NCBI GenBank assembly: GCA_026709935.1
Contig: JAPOSC010000056.1
Coordinates: 1 to 64,000 of the forward strand
Length of the DNA: 64,000 nt
Origin: Thiotrichales bacterium
GTDB taxonomy: Bacteria; Pseudomonadota; Gammaproteobacteria; HK1
Direction: 5' to 3'
Part shown: positions 1 through 9,692 of the stretch, in pieces
How the letters are laid out: each line of letters starts with the position of its first letter
Position numbering within the stretch: the first letter of the stretch is position 1
Program-made: the position numbers and the translations under genes
Notes under the pieces: generated by a model
Told to the model about the DNA's origin: nothing
Databases searched by the model: none
What the model saw: the letters and a program-made list of their open reading frames with translations, nothing else

Positions 1-1
1 G

Positions 2-136
2 TACATGGACCGGTGCGAGGCGCGGGCGGGGCATCTGGTGGTGTTCGACCGGCGCGCGGGGCGGACGTGGGAGGAGAAGGTCTTCCGCCGCGAAGAGCGC
101 AGCGGCGAGCACACCGTCACCGTGTGGGGGATGTAG
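2..136 (+). CDS. C-terminal end of a probable AAA-ATPase/PD-(D/E)XK protein (partial)
   Basis: Only the last 44 residues are inside the window; the 5' part lies before position 1. The tail reads YMDRC, then GHLVVFDRR, then WEEKVFRRE, and ends in VWGM. I recognise this tail from a widespread family of AAA-like ATPases (AAA_35 type) that carry a C-terminal PD-(D/E)XK-nuclease-like domain and often occur in mobile or defence-rich DNA. No catalytic residue is visible in the fragment, so the assignment rests only on the conserved tail. The stop is followed by about 130 bases without a recognisable gene, then a toxin-antitoxin pair. Confidence 0.5.
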   Translation, partial: YMDRCEARAGHLVVFDRRAGRTWEEKVFRREERSGEHTVTVWGM

Positions 137-269
137 ACGCTCGGGGGGGACGCGGGCCGGGGGCGTATGGAGATCACGCTCGCATCCGCTCTCCTGTCTC
201 CGGAGCCGACGCAGGTTCCGCTTCAGTCAGCATTTGACCGGGCGTAGGTCACCTCATACATTGCGGACC

Positions 270-890
270 ATGACGAATCTCCATATCCAGTCCGTTCGCG
301 CTCCATTCGACGATCCCGGACTTGCGTCCGCGGCGGTAGGGGCATTGACCCGCGCCGACGCGATGGGCCTGCTCTCTCGCCCTGTCACTTGCCTGGACGA
401 TTCCGCGATACAGGGGCTCAAGACCGGCATGGCCGAAGCCGGGATCGGTCGCAACTTCCTTGCGGAACTCCACCGCCTGCCGTGTTCCGATGCTGCCCGG
501 TTTTCCGCCGTGCTGGAGAAGATCAACGAAGCCCTCGATCAATCGCCGGCCCCCACGCACGAATGGCGCGCCTTGCAGGGTGTCCTCGGCGTGGACTTGC
601 TGACCCGCCTTCTGGGCATCTCCCAGTCCAGTGTGCGGCGCTACATTTCCGCCAGCCGCTCCACGCCGGACGCGATCGCCGCCCGGCTCCACTTCCTGGC
701 CTTCGTCGTCGGCGACCTCAAGGGCGCGTACAACGATATCGGAGTCAGGCGCTGGTTCGATCGCCCGCGCGAGCGCCTTGACGGCCGCACCCCCGCCGAG
801 GTGCTCGGCCATGAATGGTCGCCGGGGGACGATGCGCCGAAACAGGTGCGCGAACTCGCCCGGATGCTGGCATCGTCCCCGGCAACGTGA
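270..890 (+). CDS. Xre/MbcA/ParS-type antitoxin of a RES toxin pair
   Basis: A 206-residue antitoxin. The middle (about residues 115-140, LLGISQSSVRRYIS) reads as a helix-turn-helix. The C-terminal part (about 160-185, GAYNDIGVRRWFDRPRERL) is the toxin-binding domain of the Xre/MbcA/ParS family, whose members neutralise RES-domain toxins. The ATG at 270 was chosen because the family-like sequence starts there; an upstream in-frame ATG at 234 would add 12 unrelated residues. Its stop TGA overlaps the GTG start of the toxin (GTGA), the usual coupled arrangement. Such pairs normally autorepress their promoter, expected in 137-269. It lies in an accessory patch beside a DUF262 gene. Confidence 0.8.
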   Translation: MTNLHIQSVRAPFDDPGLASAAVGALTRADAMGLLSRPVTCLDDSAIQGLKTGMAEAGIGRNFLAELHRLPCSDAARFSAVLEKINEALDQSPAPTHEWRALQGVLGVDLLTRLLGISQSSVRRYISASRSTPDAIAARLHFLAFVVGDLKGAYNDIGVRRWFDRPRERLDGRTPAEVLGHEWSPGDDAPKQVRELARMLASSPAT

Positions 891-1432
891 TCGCCTACCG
901 CCACACTGATCCCCGCTTTCCCTTTCTGCGGGAGGACTCGTCGCAATCCGCCGGCCGCTGGAATGCACCCGGCGAATTGACCCACTATTTCTGCGATACC
1001 CCGGACGGCGCCTGGGCGGAATTCCTGCGTCACGAGGAGATCCGCGATCCACAGGATATCCCCACCATTCGCCGCGCGCTCTGGGCCGTCGACATCGGTG
1101 AAGTCCCGTCGCATCGCCCGGATCTGCCTGGGCAGACACTGATTGGTGGACCAGACACCTGGCCGGCATGCCAACAAGCCGCCAAGCAGTATCGCGAACA
1201 CACGGACGGTATCGCCGCACCCTCAGCAGCGCTCGAAACGGGCGAGGCAAACGGATGGCACGTCGACGGTGGTCTCAAACCCGGCCCCGATCAGGATGGA
1301 CAGGTCTTCGCTCTGTTTGGCCGGCGCCCCGACCTCATCGGCTGGGCCGCGACCGTGGCCGGACACCCGAGCCCGGACCTGCTCCCGAAGGTTCGGCATT
1401 TCCAACCGGATGAACCCGATAATCGATCCTGA
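887..1432 (+). CDS. RES-domain toxin
   Basis: A 181-residue RES-family protein. The conserved core is near the N terminus: AYRHTDPRFPF, then GRWNAPG with the family Arg, a Tyr in LTHYFCDTPDG, and the Glu in AWAEFLRHEE. Known RES toxins (MbcT, RES of Pseudomonas and Photorhabdus) degrade or transfer ADP-ribose from NAD+, so growth stops by NAD+ loss; that activity is inferred here from the motifs. GTG at 887 is the chosen start because it overlaps the antitoxin stop and leads straight into the RES core. The longer in-frame opening from 815 runs inside the antitoxin gene and was discarded. Confidence 0.78.
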   Translation: MIAYRHTDPRFPFLREDSSQSAGRWNAPGELTHYFCDTPDGAWAEFLRHEEIRDPQDIPTIRRALWAVDIGEVPSHRPDLPGQTLIGGPDTWPACQQAAKQYREHTDGIAAPSAALETGEANGWHVDGGLKPGPDQDGQVFALFGRRPDLIGWAATVAGHPSPDLLPKVRHFQPDEPDNRS

Positions 1433-1466
1433 CACGGCAAACGATTCACCCTGAAGGAGATGCTTC

Positions 1467-3731
1467 GTGCCCACCTTGTACAAGGACACCAACTACTCTC
1501 TGACCCACCTGATCGAAGATATCAAGCACGGGAACATTGCTCTACCTGACATCCAACGGCCATTCGTCTGGTCCGCAGCGAAGGTCCGCGATCTGTTCGA
1601 TTCCATGTATCGCGGCTACCCGGTCGGCACGCTCATGTTCTGGGAAACGGGCGCCGAGGTGGGCATGCGGCAGGTGGGTGGCGGAGAAGTGGAGGGTGTC
1701 GCCAGCAGGCTCATCGTTGATGGACAGCAGCGCCTCACGTCGCTCTTCGCAGTGCTCACGGGTCGCCCGGTGCTTGCGAGAACATTCCGAGAACAACATA
1801 TTCGGATCGCCTTTCACCCGGTCGACGAGGCCTTCGAAGTCGCCGATGCGGCAATTCGCAAGGACCCCGAGTTCGTACCGGATATCACCGCATTGTGGGT
1901 CAGCGGCTACAAGTCGACCGTGCGCGCGTTCATGGCGCGCCTGGGAAGCGCGCGAGGCCGGGAGCTGGACCACGATATTCAGGATCGTCTGGAGGAGAGA
2001 CTCGACCGCGTAAGAGATCTGCGCGATTTCAGATTTCAGGTCATCGAACTCAATGCAAATGCCGGTGAAGAGGAGGTCGCGGAGATCTTCGTTCGTACAA
2101 ACTCGAAAGGCGTCACCCTCAATCAGGCGAACTTCATCCTGACCCTGATGTCCGTACACTGGGAACAAGGACGCCGCCAGATCGAGGCATTCTGTCGAAG
2201 CGCCGTCGAATCGAACGGCGACTCACCATCTCCGAGAAACCCCTTTCTCGAACCCGGTCCCGACCAGATGCTGCGCGCTGCTGTCGGTCTGGCCTTTCGC
2301 CGGGGTCGGCTCCAGCACGTCTACAACATTCTACGGGGTAAGGACCTCGACACCGGCGACGTTTCCACCGAGCGCCGTGCCGCCCAATTCGAACGGTTGC
2401 GTCCAGCTCTGGACGAAGTTCTCGACCTGACGAACTGGCATGAATTCCTCAAGTGTCTCACCCACGCCGGTTATCGGAGTGCGCGCATGATCGCGTCCGA
2501 GAGCGCGGTCATCTACACCTATGTCATCTGGCTGATTGGTAGACGCGACTTCAACATGAAACTAGGTCCACTGCGCGAACTGATCTCACGCTGGTTCTTC
2601 ATGGCGCATACCACCGGACGCTACACCTCTTCCCCAGAGAGTCAGTTGGAGTCCGATCTGCGAGTCGTCGCTCCGGCCAAGGATGCCGAGGGATTCAGGG
2701 ACGCCCTGGATCGAATCATTCGCTCCAACTTCACGAGTGACTACTGGGACATCTCGTTGCCGAATCGCCTGGACACGTCTGGAGCCAAGTCCCCCGTACT
2801 GCTGGCCTACTGGGCGGCGTTGAACCTACTGGATGCCGAGGTGTTGCTCGGCGATATCCGAATTCGCGATCTGCTCGACTCGACAGTCACACCGCTTCGA
2901 TCCCTGGAGCGGCATCATCTCTTCCCCAAGGCATGGCTCGCTGGCCAAGGCATCACCGCCCGCCATCAGGTCAATGCCATCGCTAACATGGTATTCGTCG
3001 ACTGGCCCGAGAATGCCGCAATCGGCGCTCGCAGCCCGCAGGATTACTGGCCGTCCATGGCTGGAGCCATGCCGGCGGGCAGGCTGGAACGTCAACGGTA
3101 CTTGCATGCCTTGCCGGTTGGCTGGGAGCAACAAGACTACGGGACATTTCTCGATAAGCGGCGCAAGCTCATCGCGAAGGTCATCAGGGATGGGTTCGAC
3201 CAGTTGCAGGGAATAGCTGATGTGCCCGCACGGCCGGCGACAGTTGCAGACCTTCTTGCAGCGGGTGAATCGCAGACCGTGGAATTCAAATCTACGGCTC
3301 GCTGGAATCTCCATACCCGTGCGCCGGACAGAAAGCTCGAGCATGTCATCGTCAAGACAGTGTGCGGATTCCTTAACGCGGAAGGCGGCACACTGCTGAT
3401 CGGGGTTACGGACGACGGCGATGTCCTCGGTCTCGGTGACGATCTTCAAACTCTTGGGAAAAAGCCAAACCTCGACGGATACGAATTGTTCCTGCGGCAA
3501 AACCTTGACAATAATCTGTCGATTCCGACCGCGGGCGTGGTGAAAGTACGGTTCGAACGGACAGATGCACTGGATGTATGTGCAGTAGCAGTGGCCGCCT
3601 CAGCGAAACCCGTGTTCGCGAAAGCGGCTTCTGGCGGCGAGCCGGCCGAATTTTGGGTGCGAGTCGGAAACGCCACGAAACAGCTCCACGGAGACGACAT
3701 GATGGAGTATCGAGCGAATCACTGGGATTGA
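1467..3731 (+). CDS. DUF262-HNH-AlbA_2 fusion protein, candidate defence nuclease
   Basis: A 754-residue multidomain protein. Residues 1-230 are a DUF262 (GmrS/ParB-like) domain, with LPDIQRPFVW at 26-35, the DGQQR nucleotide-site motif at 85-89 and VRTNSKG near 210. Around 482 the RHHLFPK motif, followed by an Asn-rich NAIANMVF segment, matches the HNH-type nuclease half of GmrSD/DUF1524 proteins. From about 595 to the end there is a Schlafen-type AlbA_2 domain (GESQTVEFKSTARW, then GGTLLIGVTDDG). GmrSD proteins are type IV restriction enzymes against modified phage DNA; the AlbA_2 end suggests nucleic-acid or nucleotide sensing. By eye the gene is less GC-rich than the genes to its right, which fits transfer. 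ATG 1467 follows an AAGGAG box. Target specificity cannot be read from sequence. Confidence 0.8.
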   Translation: MPTLYKDTNYSLTHLIEDIKHGNIALPDIQRPFVWSAAKVRDLFDSMYRGYPVGTLMFWETGAEVGMRQVGGGEVEGVASRLIVDGQQRLTSLFAVLTGRPVLARTFREQHIRIAFHPVDEAFEVADAAIRKDPEFVPDITALWVSGYKSTVRAFMARLGSARGRELDHDIQDRLEERLDRVRDLRDFRFQVIELNANAGEEEVAEIFVRTNSKGVTLNQANFILTLMSVHWEQGRRQIEAFCRSAVESNGDSPSPRNPFLEPGPDQMLRAAVGLAFRRGRLQHVYNILRGKDLDTGDVSTERRAAQFERLRPALDEVLDLTNWHEFLKCLTHAGYRSARMIASESAVIYTYVIWLIGRRDFNMKLGPLRELISRWFFMAHTTGRYTSSPESQLESDLRVVAPAKDAEGFRDALDRIIRSNFTSDYWDISLPNRLDTSGAKSPVLLAYWAALNLLDAEVLLGDIRIRDLLDSTVTPLRSLERHHLFPKAWLAGQGITARHQVNAIANMVFVDWPENAAIGARSPQDYWPSMAGAMPAGRLERQRYLHALPVGWEQQDYGTFLDKRRKLIAKVIRDGFDQLQGIADVPARPATVADLLAAGESQTVEFKSTARWNLHTRAPDRKLEHVIVKTVCGFLNAEGGTLLIGVTDDGDVLGLGDDLQTLGKKPNLDGYELFLRQNLDNNLSIPTAGVVKVRFERTDALDVCAVAVAASAKPVFAKAASGGEPAEFWVRVGNATKQLHGDDMMEYRANHWD

Positions 3732-3873
3732 TACATCCGTACTCCGAACCCGGGGAACCGCCGGATTCAGTACAAGATGTCCTCCGATGTCGAGAAAGCA
3801 AGTGAGTGGGGCGCCATCCCATTCCAGCACCGCGAACGCCGTGCCGCCCGGCCCAGCGCGTGGAGCGCCTCCG

Positions 3874-5271
3874 CTACATCGCCTTCACGATCTCCTCCAC
3901 CATCTTCTTCGCGTCCGCGAACAGCATCATGGTGTTGTCGCGGAAGAAGAGTTCGTTCTCGATGCCGGCGTAGCCTGAACCCATGCCGCGCTTGGAGAAC
4001 AGCACCGTCTTCGCGCGCTCGACGTCGAGCACCGGCATGCCGTAGATGGGGCTTTGCGGGTTGGTCTTGGCGGCGGGGTTGGTCACGTCGTTGGCGCCGA
4101 TGACGAAGGCGACGTCGGCTTGCGGGAACTGGCTGTTGATGTCGTCGAGTTCGAAGACCTCGTCGTAGGGGACGTTGGCCTCGGCGAGCAGCACGTTCAT
4201 GTGACCGGGCATCCGTCCCGCCACGGGGTGGATGGCGTAACTCACCTTCACGCCCTCGGCCTTGAGGGTGTCGGCCATCTCGCGCAGCGCGTGCTGGGCC
4301 TGCGCCACCGCCATGCCGTAGCCCGGCACGATGATGACCGAGCCCGCGTTCTTCATGATGAAGGCGGCGTCCTCGGCGCTGCCCTGCTTGACCGGACGCT
4401 GCTCCATCTCGCCGCCCGCGGCCAGGTCCGTCTCGCCGCCGAAGCCGCCCAGGATCACGCTGAAGAACGAGCGGTTCATGCCCTTGCACATGATGTAGGA
4501 GAGGATGGCGCCGGACGAGCCCACCAGCGCCCCGGTGATGATGAGCGCGGTGTTCTCCAGGGTGAACCCGATGCCCGCGGCCGCCCACCCGGAGTAGGAA
4601 TTCAGCATGGAGACCACCACCGGCATGTCCGCGCCGCCGATGGGGATGATGATCAGCACCCCGAGGGCGAAGGCGAGCAGGGTGAGGAGCCAGAACGCGG
4701 TATGCGACTCGGTGCGGCAGAACCACACCGTCAGCACCACGATCAGCACCCCGAGGACGGCGTTGAGCAGGTGCTGGCCGGGGAACACGACAGGACGGCC
4801 GGAGACGAGCCCCTGGAGTTTGGTGAACGCCACCACCGACCCGGTGAAGGTGATGGCGCCGATGGCCGAGCCGATGGACATCTCGACGAGACTTGCCACC
4901 CGGATATTCCCCGCGGTGCCGATGCCGTAGGCGTCCGGGGTATTCAGCGCCGCGGCCGCCACCAGCACCGCGGCCATCCCGACCAGGCTGTGGAAGGCGG
5001 CGACGAGCTGCGGCATTGCGGTCATCGGGATGCGGCGCGCAATGACTGCGCCGGCGCCACCCCCGACGCCGACGGCGAGCGCGATCAACCCCCACGTCAG
5101 CCCTTGGGCGATATCGGCGAGCACGAGGGTGGTGACGACCGCAATCGCCATCCCCGTCATGCCGAGGAAATTGCCCCGCCGGGAAGTCTCCGGCGAGGAG
5201 AGTCCCCGCAGGGCGAGGATGAAGAGCGCCCCGGAGACGAGATAGGCAAGCGCGGCGATGTTGGCAGACAT
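3874..5271 (-). CDS. pntB: NAD(P) transhydrogenase subunit beta
   Basis: A 465-residue inner-membrane subunit of proton-translocating transhydrogenase. The first ~265 residues are hydrophobic helices (domain II); the rest is the NADP(H)-binding domain III, with VPGYGMAVAQAQ, the HPVAGRMPGHMNVLLAEA stretch and VIGANDVTNPAA. It couples hydride transfer between NADH and NADP+ to the proton gradient and supplies NADPH. It is last in a minus-strand set pntAa-pntAb-pntB; only 6 bases separate it from pntAb. Length and motifs are normal for the family. The 3' end faces the DUF262 gene convergently, with about 140 bases between. Confidence 0.95.
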   Translation of the reverse strand: MSANIAALAYLVSGALFILALRGLSSPETSRRGNFLGMTGMAIAVVTTLVLADIAQGLTWGLIALAVGVGGGAGAVIARRIPMTAMPQLVAAFHSLVGMAAVLVAAAALNTPDAYGIGTAGNIRVASLVEMSIGSAIGAITFTGSVVAFTKLQGLVSGRPVVFPGQHLLNAVLGVLIVVLTVWFCRTESHTAFWLLTLLAFALGVLIIIPIGGADMPVVVSMLNSYSGWAAAGIGFTLENTALIITGALVGSSGAILSYIMCKGMNRSFFSVILGGFGGETDLAAGGEMEQRPVKQGSAEDAAFIMKNAGSVIIVPGYGMAVAQAQHALREMADTLKAEGVKVSYAIHPVAGRMPGHMNVLLAEANVPYDEVFELDDINSQFPQADVAFVIGANDVTNPAAKTNPQSPIYGMPVLDVERAKTVLFSKRGMGSGYAGIENELFFRDNTMMLFADAKKMVEEIVKAM

Positions 5272-5277
5272 GACTCC

Positions 5278-5595
5278 CTACTCCGGTTTCTGCTTCTTCT
5301 TGTACATGGCGAGCATCCGCTGGGTGACCAGGAACCCGCCGAAGATGTTCACCGATGCCAGCGTCAGCGCGACGAACCCGAATCCCTTGGACAGACCGAT
5401 GCCCTCCCCCGTCTCGACCGCCACCGCGAGCAGGGCGCCGACCACGATCACCGAGGAGATGGCGTTGGTCACCGACATGAGCGGCGTGTGCAGCGCGGGG
5501 GTGACGCTCCACACCACGTAGTAGCCCACGAAGATCGCGAGCACGAAGATGGAGATGCGGAAGACGAAGGGGTCGATCTGGGCGGCTTCGGCCAT
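5278..5595 (-). CDS. pntAb: NAD(P) transhydrogenase subunit alpha part 2
   Basis: A 105-residue membrane protein with three or four hydrophobic segments and a KKKQK tail. It corresponds to the membrane part that is fused to the alpha subunit in E. coli PntA but is a separate polypeptide here, as in Rhodospirillum rubrum. Motifs such as [21 protein letters not shown] and [10 protein letters not shown] are typical. It completes the proton channel with PntB. About 157 bases separate it from the upstream pntAa stop; that stretch shows no gene. Confidence 0.93.
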   Translation of the reverse strand: MAEAAQIDPFVFRISIFVLAIFVGYYVVWSVTPALHTPLMSVTNAISSVIVVGALLAVAVETGEGIGLSKGFGFVALTLASVNIFGGFLVTQRMLAMYKKKQKPE

Positions 5596-5752
5596 CGGAA
5601 AATGTCCTCGCGGAAGTGTCTTCTATTGGAACGCGCCGGCTGGGCGGCTCTCTCGACAGGTGCGTCCGACTCAGCGATATCCGGGGTGATACCGGACGGC
5701 GGGGAGGAAACATGAGGTCTGCAGGGTCTTCGATGACACGTTCGCAGCCTCC

Positions 5753-6889
5753 TCAGCTCTCGGGCCGGAACGACGGATGCACCACCTGTCCGTCCCGCGT
5801 GAGTCCGGTGCCGGTCACCAGTTCGTCGCTCCAGTCGAACGCGACGGCACCGGTCTCGCGGTCGACGAACGGGGACACGAAGTTGTAGAGGTTGCGCGCG
5901 TAGAGCGCCGATGCGTCCACCGGCAGGCACCCCGGCACGTTGATGTGACCGATGATCCGTACCCCGCCGTGGTCGACAACCTCGCCCGCGCGCGACAGCG
6001 GGCAGTTCCCGCCCTGCTCCACCGCGAGGTCCACGACGATGCTGCCGGGCTTCATGCTCGCGACCATCGCCTCGGTGACGAGCACCGGGGCCGGTCGGCC
6101 GGGAATGAGGGCGGTGGTGATCACGATGTCCTGCTTCGCGAGATGCTCGGCCACCAGCGCCGCCTGCCGGCGCCGGTAGTCCTCGCTCATCTCCTTCGCG
6201 TAGCCGCCCGCGGTCTCTGCCGCCCCGGTCTCCTCGCTTTCGACCATCACGAAGGACGCGCCCAGACTCTCCACCTGCTCCTTCACCGCGGAGCGGACAT
6301 CGGTGGCGCTGACGATGGCGCCGAGGCGCCGCGCGGTCGCGATCGCCTGCAACCCCGCCACCCCGGCTCCGAGCACGAACACCCGGGCCGGCGGCACCGT
6401 ACCGGCCGCGGTCATCATCATCGGCATCGCCCGCGCGAACATCGCCGAAGCGTCGATCACCGCCTTGTAGCCGGCGAGGTTCGCCTGCGAAGAGAGCACG
6501 TCCATTGACTGCGCGCGACTGATCCTCGGCACCAGCTCCATCGCGAACGCATTGATGCGGGCGGCGGCGTAGGCGTCCACCGCCTCGCGGTCGCCGTAGG
6601 GCGAGAGCATGCCGACGAGCGCGGCTCCCGGCGGTATCGCGGACAGCTCGGCGCCGGTCGGTGCCCGGACCCTGAGCACCACATCGGCATCGGCGTGCAG
6701 AGCTGCGCCGTCATCGACGAGCGTCGCGCCCGCCGCCTCGTAGTCCGCATCCGCGAACCCCGCCGCCGCGCCCGCACCGCGCTCAACCGCCACCTCCAGA
6801 TTCAGCGCCCGAAACTTCTTCGCGGTCTCCGGGGTGAGTGCGGCCCGGGTCTCGTGGGGATGGGATTCCTTCGGTACCGCCAGCTTCAT
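5753..6889 (-). CDS. pntAa: NAD(P) transhydrogenase subunit alpha part 1
   Basis: A 378-residue soluble NAD(H)-binding subunit of the AlaDH/PNT family. It starts MKLAVPKESHPHETRAALTP and has the Rossmann motif VLGAGVAGLQAIATARRLGA and the RQAALVAEHLAKQDI and PGRPAPVLVT stretches. It binds NAD(H) at the cytoplasmic face and passes hydride to PntB. ATG 6889 is preceded by an AGAAAGG-type ribosome site and gives the standard N terminus; the longer opening in this frame runs antiparallel-free into ispG and was ignored. First gene of pntAa-pntAb-pntB; 65 bases downstream of ispG on the same strand. Confidence 0.94.
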   Translation of the reverse strand: MKLAVPKESHPHETRAALTPETAKKFRALNLEVAVERGAGAAAGFADADYEAAGATLVDDGAALHADADVVLRVRAPTGAELSAIPPGAALVGMLSPYGDREAVDAYAAARINAFAMELVPRISRAQSMDVLSSQANLAGYKAVIDASAMFARAMPMMMTAAGTVPPARVFVLGAGVAGLQAIATARRLGAIVSATDVRSAVKEQVESLGASFVMVESEETGAAETAGGYAKEMSEDYRRRQAALVAEHLAKQDIVITTALIPGRPAPVLVTEAMVASMKPGSIVVDLAVEQGGNCPLSRAGEVVDHGGVRIIGHINVPGCLPVDASALYARNLYNFVSPFVDRETGAVAFDWSDELVTGTGLTRDGQVVHPSFRPES

Positions 6890-6954
6890 GAATTCGACCT
6901 TTCTGGAACGGGTTCGGAGGCACGGCCGGAAGCGGCCGAGCGCCAGCGGCGCAC

Positions 6955-8190
6955 TCAGCCCCCCGGGTCCCGGGGCGGGTATTGCGTCTCGACGTACTCG
7001 TCGACGATGCTGCGGAATTCCTCCGCGATGTTCTCGCCGCGCAGCGTCACCGACTTGTGGCCGTCGATGAACACCGGGGCGGCCGGGGCCTCGCCGGTAC
7101 CGGGAAGACTGATGCCGACGTTGGCATGGCGGCTCTCTCCGGGGCCGTTGACCACGCAGCCCATGACCGCCACCGACATATTCTCCACTCCGACGTAGCG
7201 TTCCCGCCAGCGCGGCATGTTCTCCCGCAGGTGGCTCTGGATGCTGTTCGCAAGCTCCCGGAAGAACGAACTCGTGGTCCGACCGCATCCGGGGCATGCG
7301 GTCACGAGCGGCGTGAACGAGCGCAGGCCCATCGTCTGCAGAAGCTCCTGAGCAACGATGACCTCTCGCCTCCGGTCGCCTCCGGGCTCCGGGGTCAACG
7401 AGACCCGGATGGTGTCGCCGATGCCCTGCTGCAGCAGGATGCCCATACCCGCGGTGGACGCCACGATGCCCTTCGATCCCATGCCCGCCTCGGTCAGTCC
7501 GAGGTGCAGAGCATGGTCGGTGCGCGAAGCGAGATCGGAGTACACCGCGATCAGGTCCTGCACCGCGCTCACCTTGCAAGAAAGCACGATGCGATCGCGC
7601 GCAAGCCCCATCCGCTCCGCCTCCAGCGCGCTGTCGAGCGCGGAGCGGACCAGCGCCTCGCGGGTCACCGCGGCGGCGTCGCGCGGGGCCGCGCTCGCCG
7701 CATTCTCGTCCATCAGCCGCGCGAGCAGCGCCTGGTCGAGACTGCCCCAGTTCACGCCGATGCGCACGGGGCGGTCGTACTCCATCGCCTTCTCGATCAT
7801 CATCGCGAACCGCGTGTCGCGCTTGGCGCCGAAGCCGACGTTTCCAGGGTTGATCCGGTACTTCGCGAGCGCCTCGGCGCACTCGCGAACATCGGTGAGG
7901 AGCCGGTGCCCGTTGTAGTGGAAGTCGCCGATGAGGGGCACCCGGCAGCCGCCCGCGTCGAGCCGCTCACGAATCGCGGGCACCGCGCGCGCCGCCTCCT
8001 CGGTATTGACAGTGATCCGCACCAGCTCGGACCCCGCGCGGGAGAGCGCCTCGACCTGAGCAACGGTCGCGGCGATGTCCGCGGTGTCCGTGTCGGTCAT
8101 GGACTGGACGACGATGGGAGCGCCGCCGCCAACCTGAACGGAGCCTATCCGCACGCCGACGCTCGCGCGGCGTGATGCTGTCCGAATCAT
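6955..8190 (-). CDS. ispG: 4-hydroxy-3-methylbut-2-enyl diphosphate synthase
   Basis: A 411-residue enzyme of the MEP isoprenoid pathway; it converts MEcPP to HMBPP with electrons from flavodoxin or ferredoxin. The N terminus carries [17 protein letters not shown]. The [4Fe-4S] ligands are in CPGCGRT (about residue 300) and GCVVNGPGE (about 345), with the catalytic Glu in the second motif. ATG 8190 fits the family; the opening extends to 8289 but the extra residues are unlike IspG. It is the short direct form seen in proteobacteria. The tail of about 30 residues after [15 protein letters not shown] is normal. Confidence 0.95.
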   Translation of the reverse strand: MIRTASRRASVGVRIGSVQVGGGAPIVVQSMTDTDTADIAATVAQVEALSRAGSELVRITVNTEEAARAVPAIRERLDAGGCRVPLIGDFHYNGHRLLTDVRECAEALAKYRINPGNVGFGAKRDTRFAMMIEKAMEYDRPVRIGVNWGSLDQALLARLMDENAASAAPRDAAAVTREALVRSALDSALEAERMGLARDRIVLSCKVSAVQDLIAVYSDLASRTDHALHLGLTEAGMGSKGIVASTAGMGILLQQGIGDTIRVSLTPEPGGDRRREVIVAQELLQTMGLRSFTPLVTACPGCGRTTSSFFRELANSIQSHLRENMPRWRERYVGVENMSVAVMGCVVNGPGESRHANVGISLPGTGEAPAAPVFIDGHKSVTLRGENIAEEFRSIVDEYVETQYPPRDPGG

Positions 8191-8387
8191 TGCTGGTTCC
8201 CGAACGTGACCCGAGGAGGCATCAAGTCTACTCCGCCCACAGCGGAGATTCACCGCGCCCTGGCGATCCGCAGCGATTTCCACCGGCACCCCGAGAGGCC
8301 GTCATGCGGTGCGATTCCGGCGGGATATCGATCTGCGCCGCGGTCGTTCCGGTGGTGGCGGCGTCAGGGCTCGTCACGGATTCGGGT

Positions 8388-9692
8388 CTATACCGCGAGC
8401 GCCTTCCGCGCCAGCACTCCGCCCCCGAACACGTCTTGGTAGCGTTCGATGAGCGAGGGCGGGCCGGACGCCTTCTCCAGGTTGTCCGACAGCTTGACCG
8501 TCGGGCGGCCATTGGCCCGGGTCACCTTGCACACCAGTGAGATGGGATCGAGCCCCGGGTTCTTGACCGGCGCGCAGTCCCGCAGGTCGTTGGTCAGCAG
8601 CGTGCCCCAGCCGAAACCGAGATGCACCCGGCCGGAGAAGTGACGCCAGGCTCTCTCGATGTCGCCGATATCCAGCCCGTCGGAGAAGATGAGGAGCTTG
8701 TCGCGGGGATCCTGACCCATGGCTTTCCACCAGGCGACGATCTCCTCGCCGCCCTCGATCGGGTCCTTGGAGTCGATGCGAAAGCCGCTCCACCGCGCCA
8801 CCCACTCGGGCGCGCGACGCAGAAACGACGTGGTCCCGAACGTGTCCGGCAACACGATGAGAAGATTGCCCTCGTACGCGCGCTGCCAGCTCTCCAGCAC
8901 GCGGTACGGAACCTGCAGAAGCTCCTGGTCGTCCTCGCACATCGTGGCCCGCACCATCGGCAGCTCGTGGCCGTTGGTCCCGATCGCCTCGATGTCGAGT
9001 TCCATCGCGTGCAGGATGTTGCTGGTGCCGGTGAACTTCTCGCCCAGGCCCTCCTTCATCGCCTCCACGCACCAGCGGTGCCACAGGAAGCTGTGCCTCC
9101 GGCGAGTGCCGAAATCGGCGATGCGAAGGTCGGGCAGCGCGTTCAGGCGCACGACCTTCTCCCACAGCTTCGCCTTGGCCCGCGCGTAGAGCACATCGAG
9201 CTCGAACCGCCCGATCCCTTTCATGGCGGCGCGCGAGCGCAGCTCGCTGATGATCGACAGGACCGGAATCTCCCACAGGGTGACCGCGGCCCAGGGGCCG
9301 CTGAAGTCGATGCGGAACTGCCCCTCCTCCACCCGCAGGTCGTACTCCGGGAGCCGGTACTCGCCGAGCCACGCGAGGAACTCCGGCGAGAACAGGCGTT
9401 CCTTGCCGTAGAAGGTGTTTCCGGCGAGCCAGATGCGCTCCTTCTTGGTGAGCCCGACGGTACGCGCGTGATCGAGCTGCGCGCGAAGCTCCCCCTCGTC
9501 GATAACGCGGGCGAGGCTGACCCGGGACGAGCGGTTGATGACCGAGAACGTCACCGGGACGTGCGGGTCCTCCTGCCAGATCGTCTGCAACATGAGGAGC
9601 TTGTAGACGTCGGTATCGAGCAGGCTGCGGATGATCGGGTCCAGCTTGAACGCGTGGTTATAGACCCGGGTGGCAATGTCGGTGGTGGTCAT
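8388..9692 (-). CDS. pncB: Nicotinate phosphoribosyltransferase
   Basis: A 434-residue enzyme that makes nicotinate mononucleotide from nicotinate and PRPP with ATP, in the Preiss-Handler NAD salvage route. Family marks are [13 protein letters not shown] near the N terminus, [14 protein letters not shown] with the phosphohistidine region, GTSNILHA and FSDGLDI. ATG 9692 was chosen over 9722 because it overlaps the stop of the upstream methyltransferase gene (ATGA), which implies coupled translation. NAD salvage is of interest in a genome that also carries a probable NAD-consuming RES toxin at 887, but the genes are not linked. Confidence 0.93.
   Translation of the reverse strand: MTTTDIATRVYNHAFKLDPIIRSLLDTDVYKLLMLQTIWQEDPHVPVTFSVINRSSRVSLARVIDEGELRAQLDHARTVGLTKKERIWLAGNTFYGKERLFSPEFLAWLGEYRLPEYDLRVEEGQFRIDFSGPWAAVTLWEIPVLSIISELRSRAAMKGIGRFELDVLYARAKAKLWEKVVRLNALPDLRIADFGTRRRHSFLWHRWCVEAMKEGLGEKFTGTSNILHAMELDIEAIGTNGHELPMVRATMCEDDQELLQVPYRVLESWQRAYEGNLLIVLPDTFGTTSFLRRAPEWVARWSGFRIDSKDPIEGGEEIVAWWKAMGQDPRDKLLIFSDGLDIGDIERAWRHFSGRVHLGFGWGTLLTNDLRDCAPVKNPGLDPISLVCKVTRANGRPTVKLSDNLEKASGPPSLIERYQDVFGGGVLARKALAV

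Noticed and set aside
4054-5715. 553-codon open frame antisense to the transhydrogenase genes
   Set aside because: It is Gly/His/Asp/Arg-rich without family similarity and is fully explained as a shadow of pntB and pntAb in GC-rich DNA.
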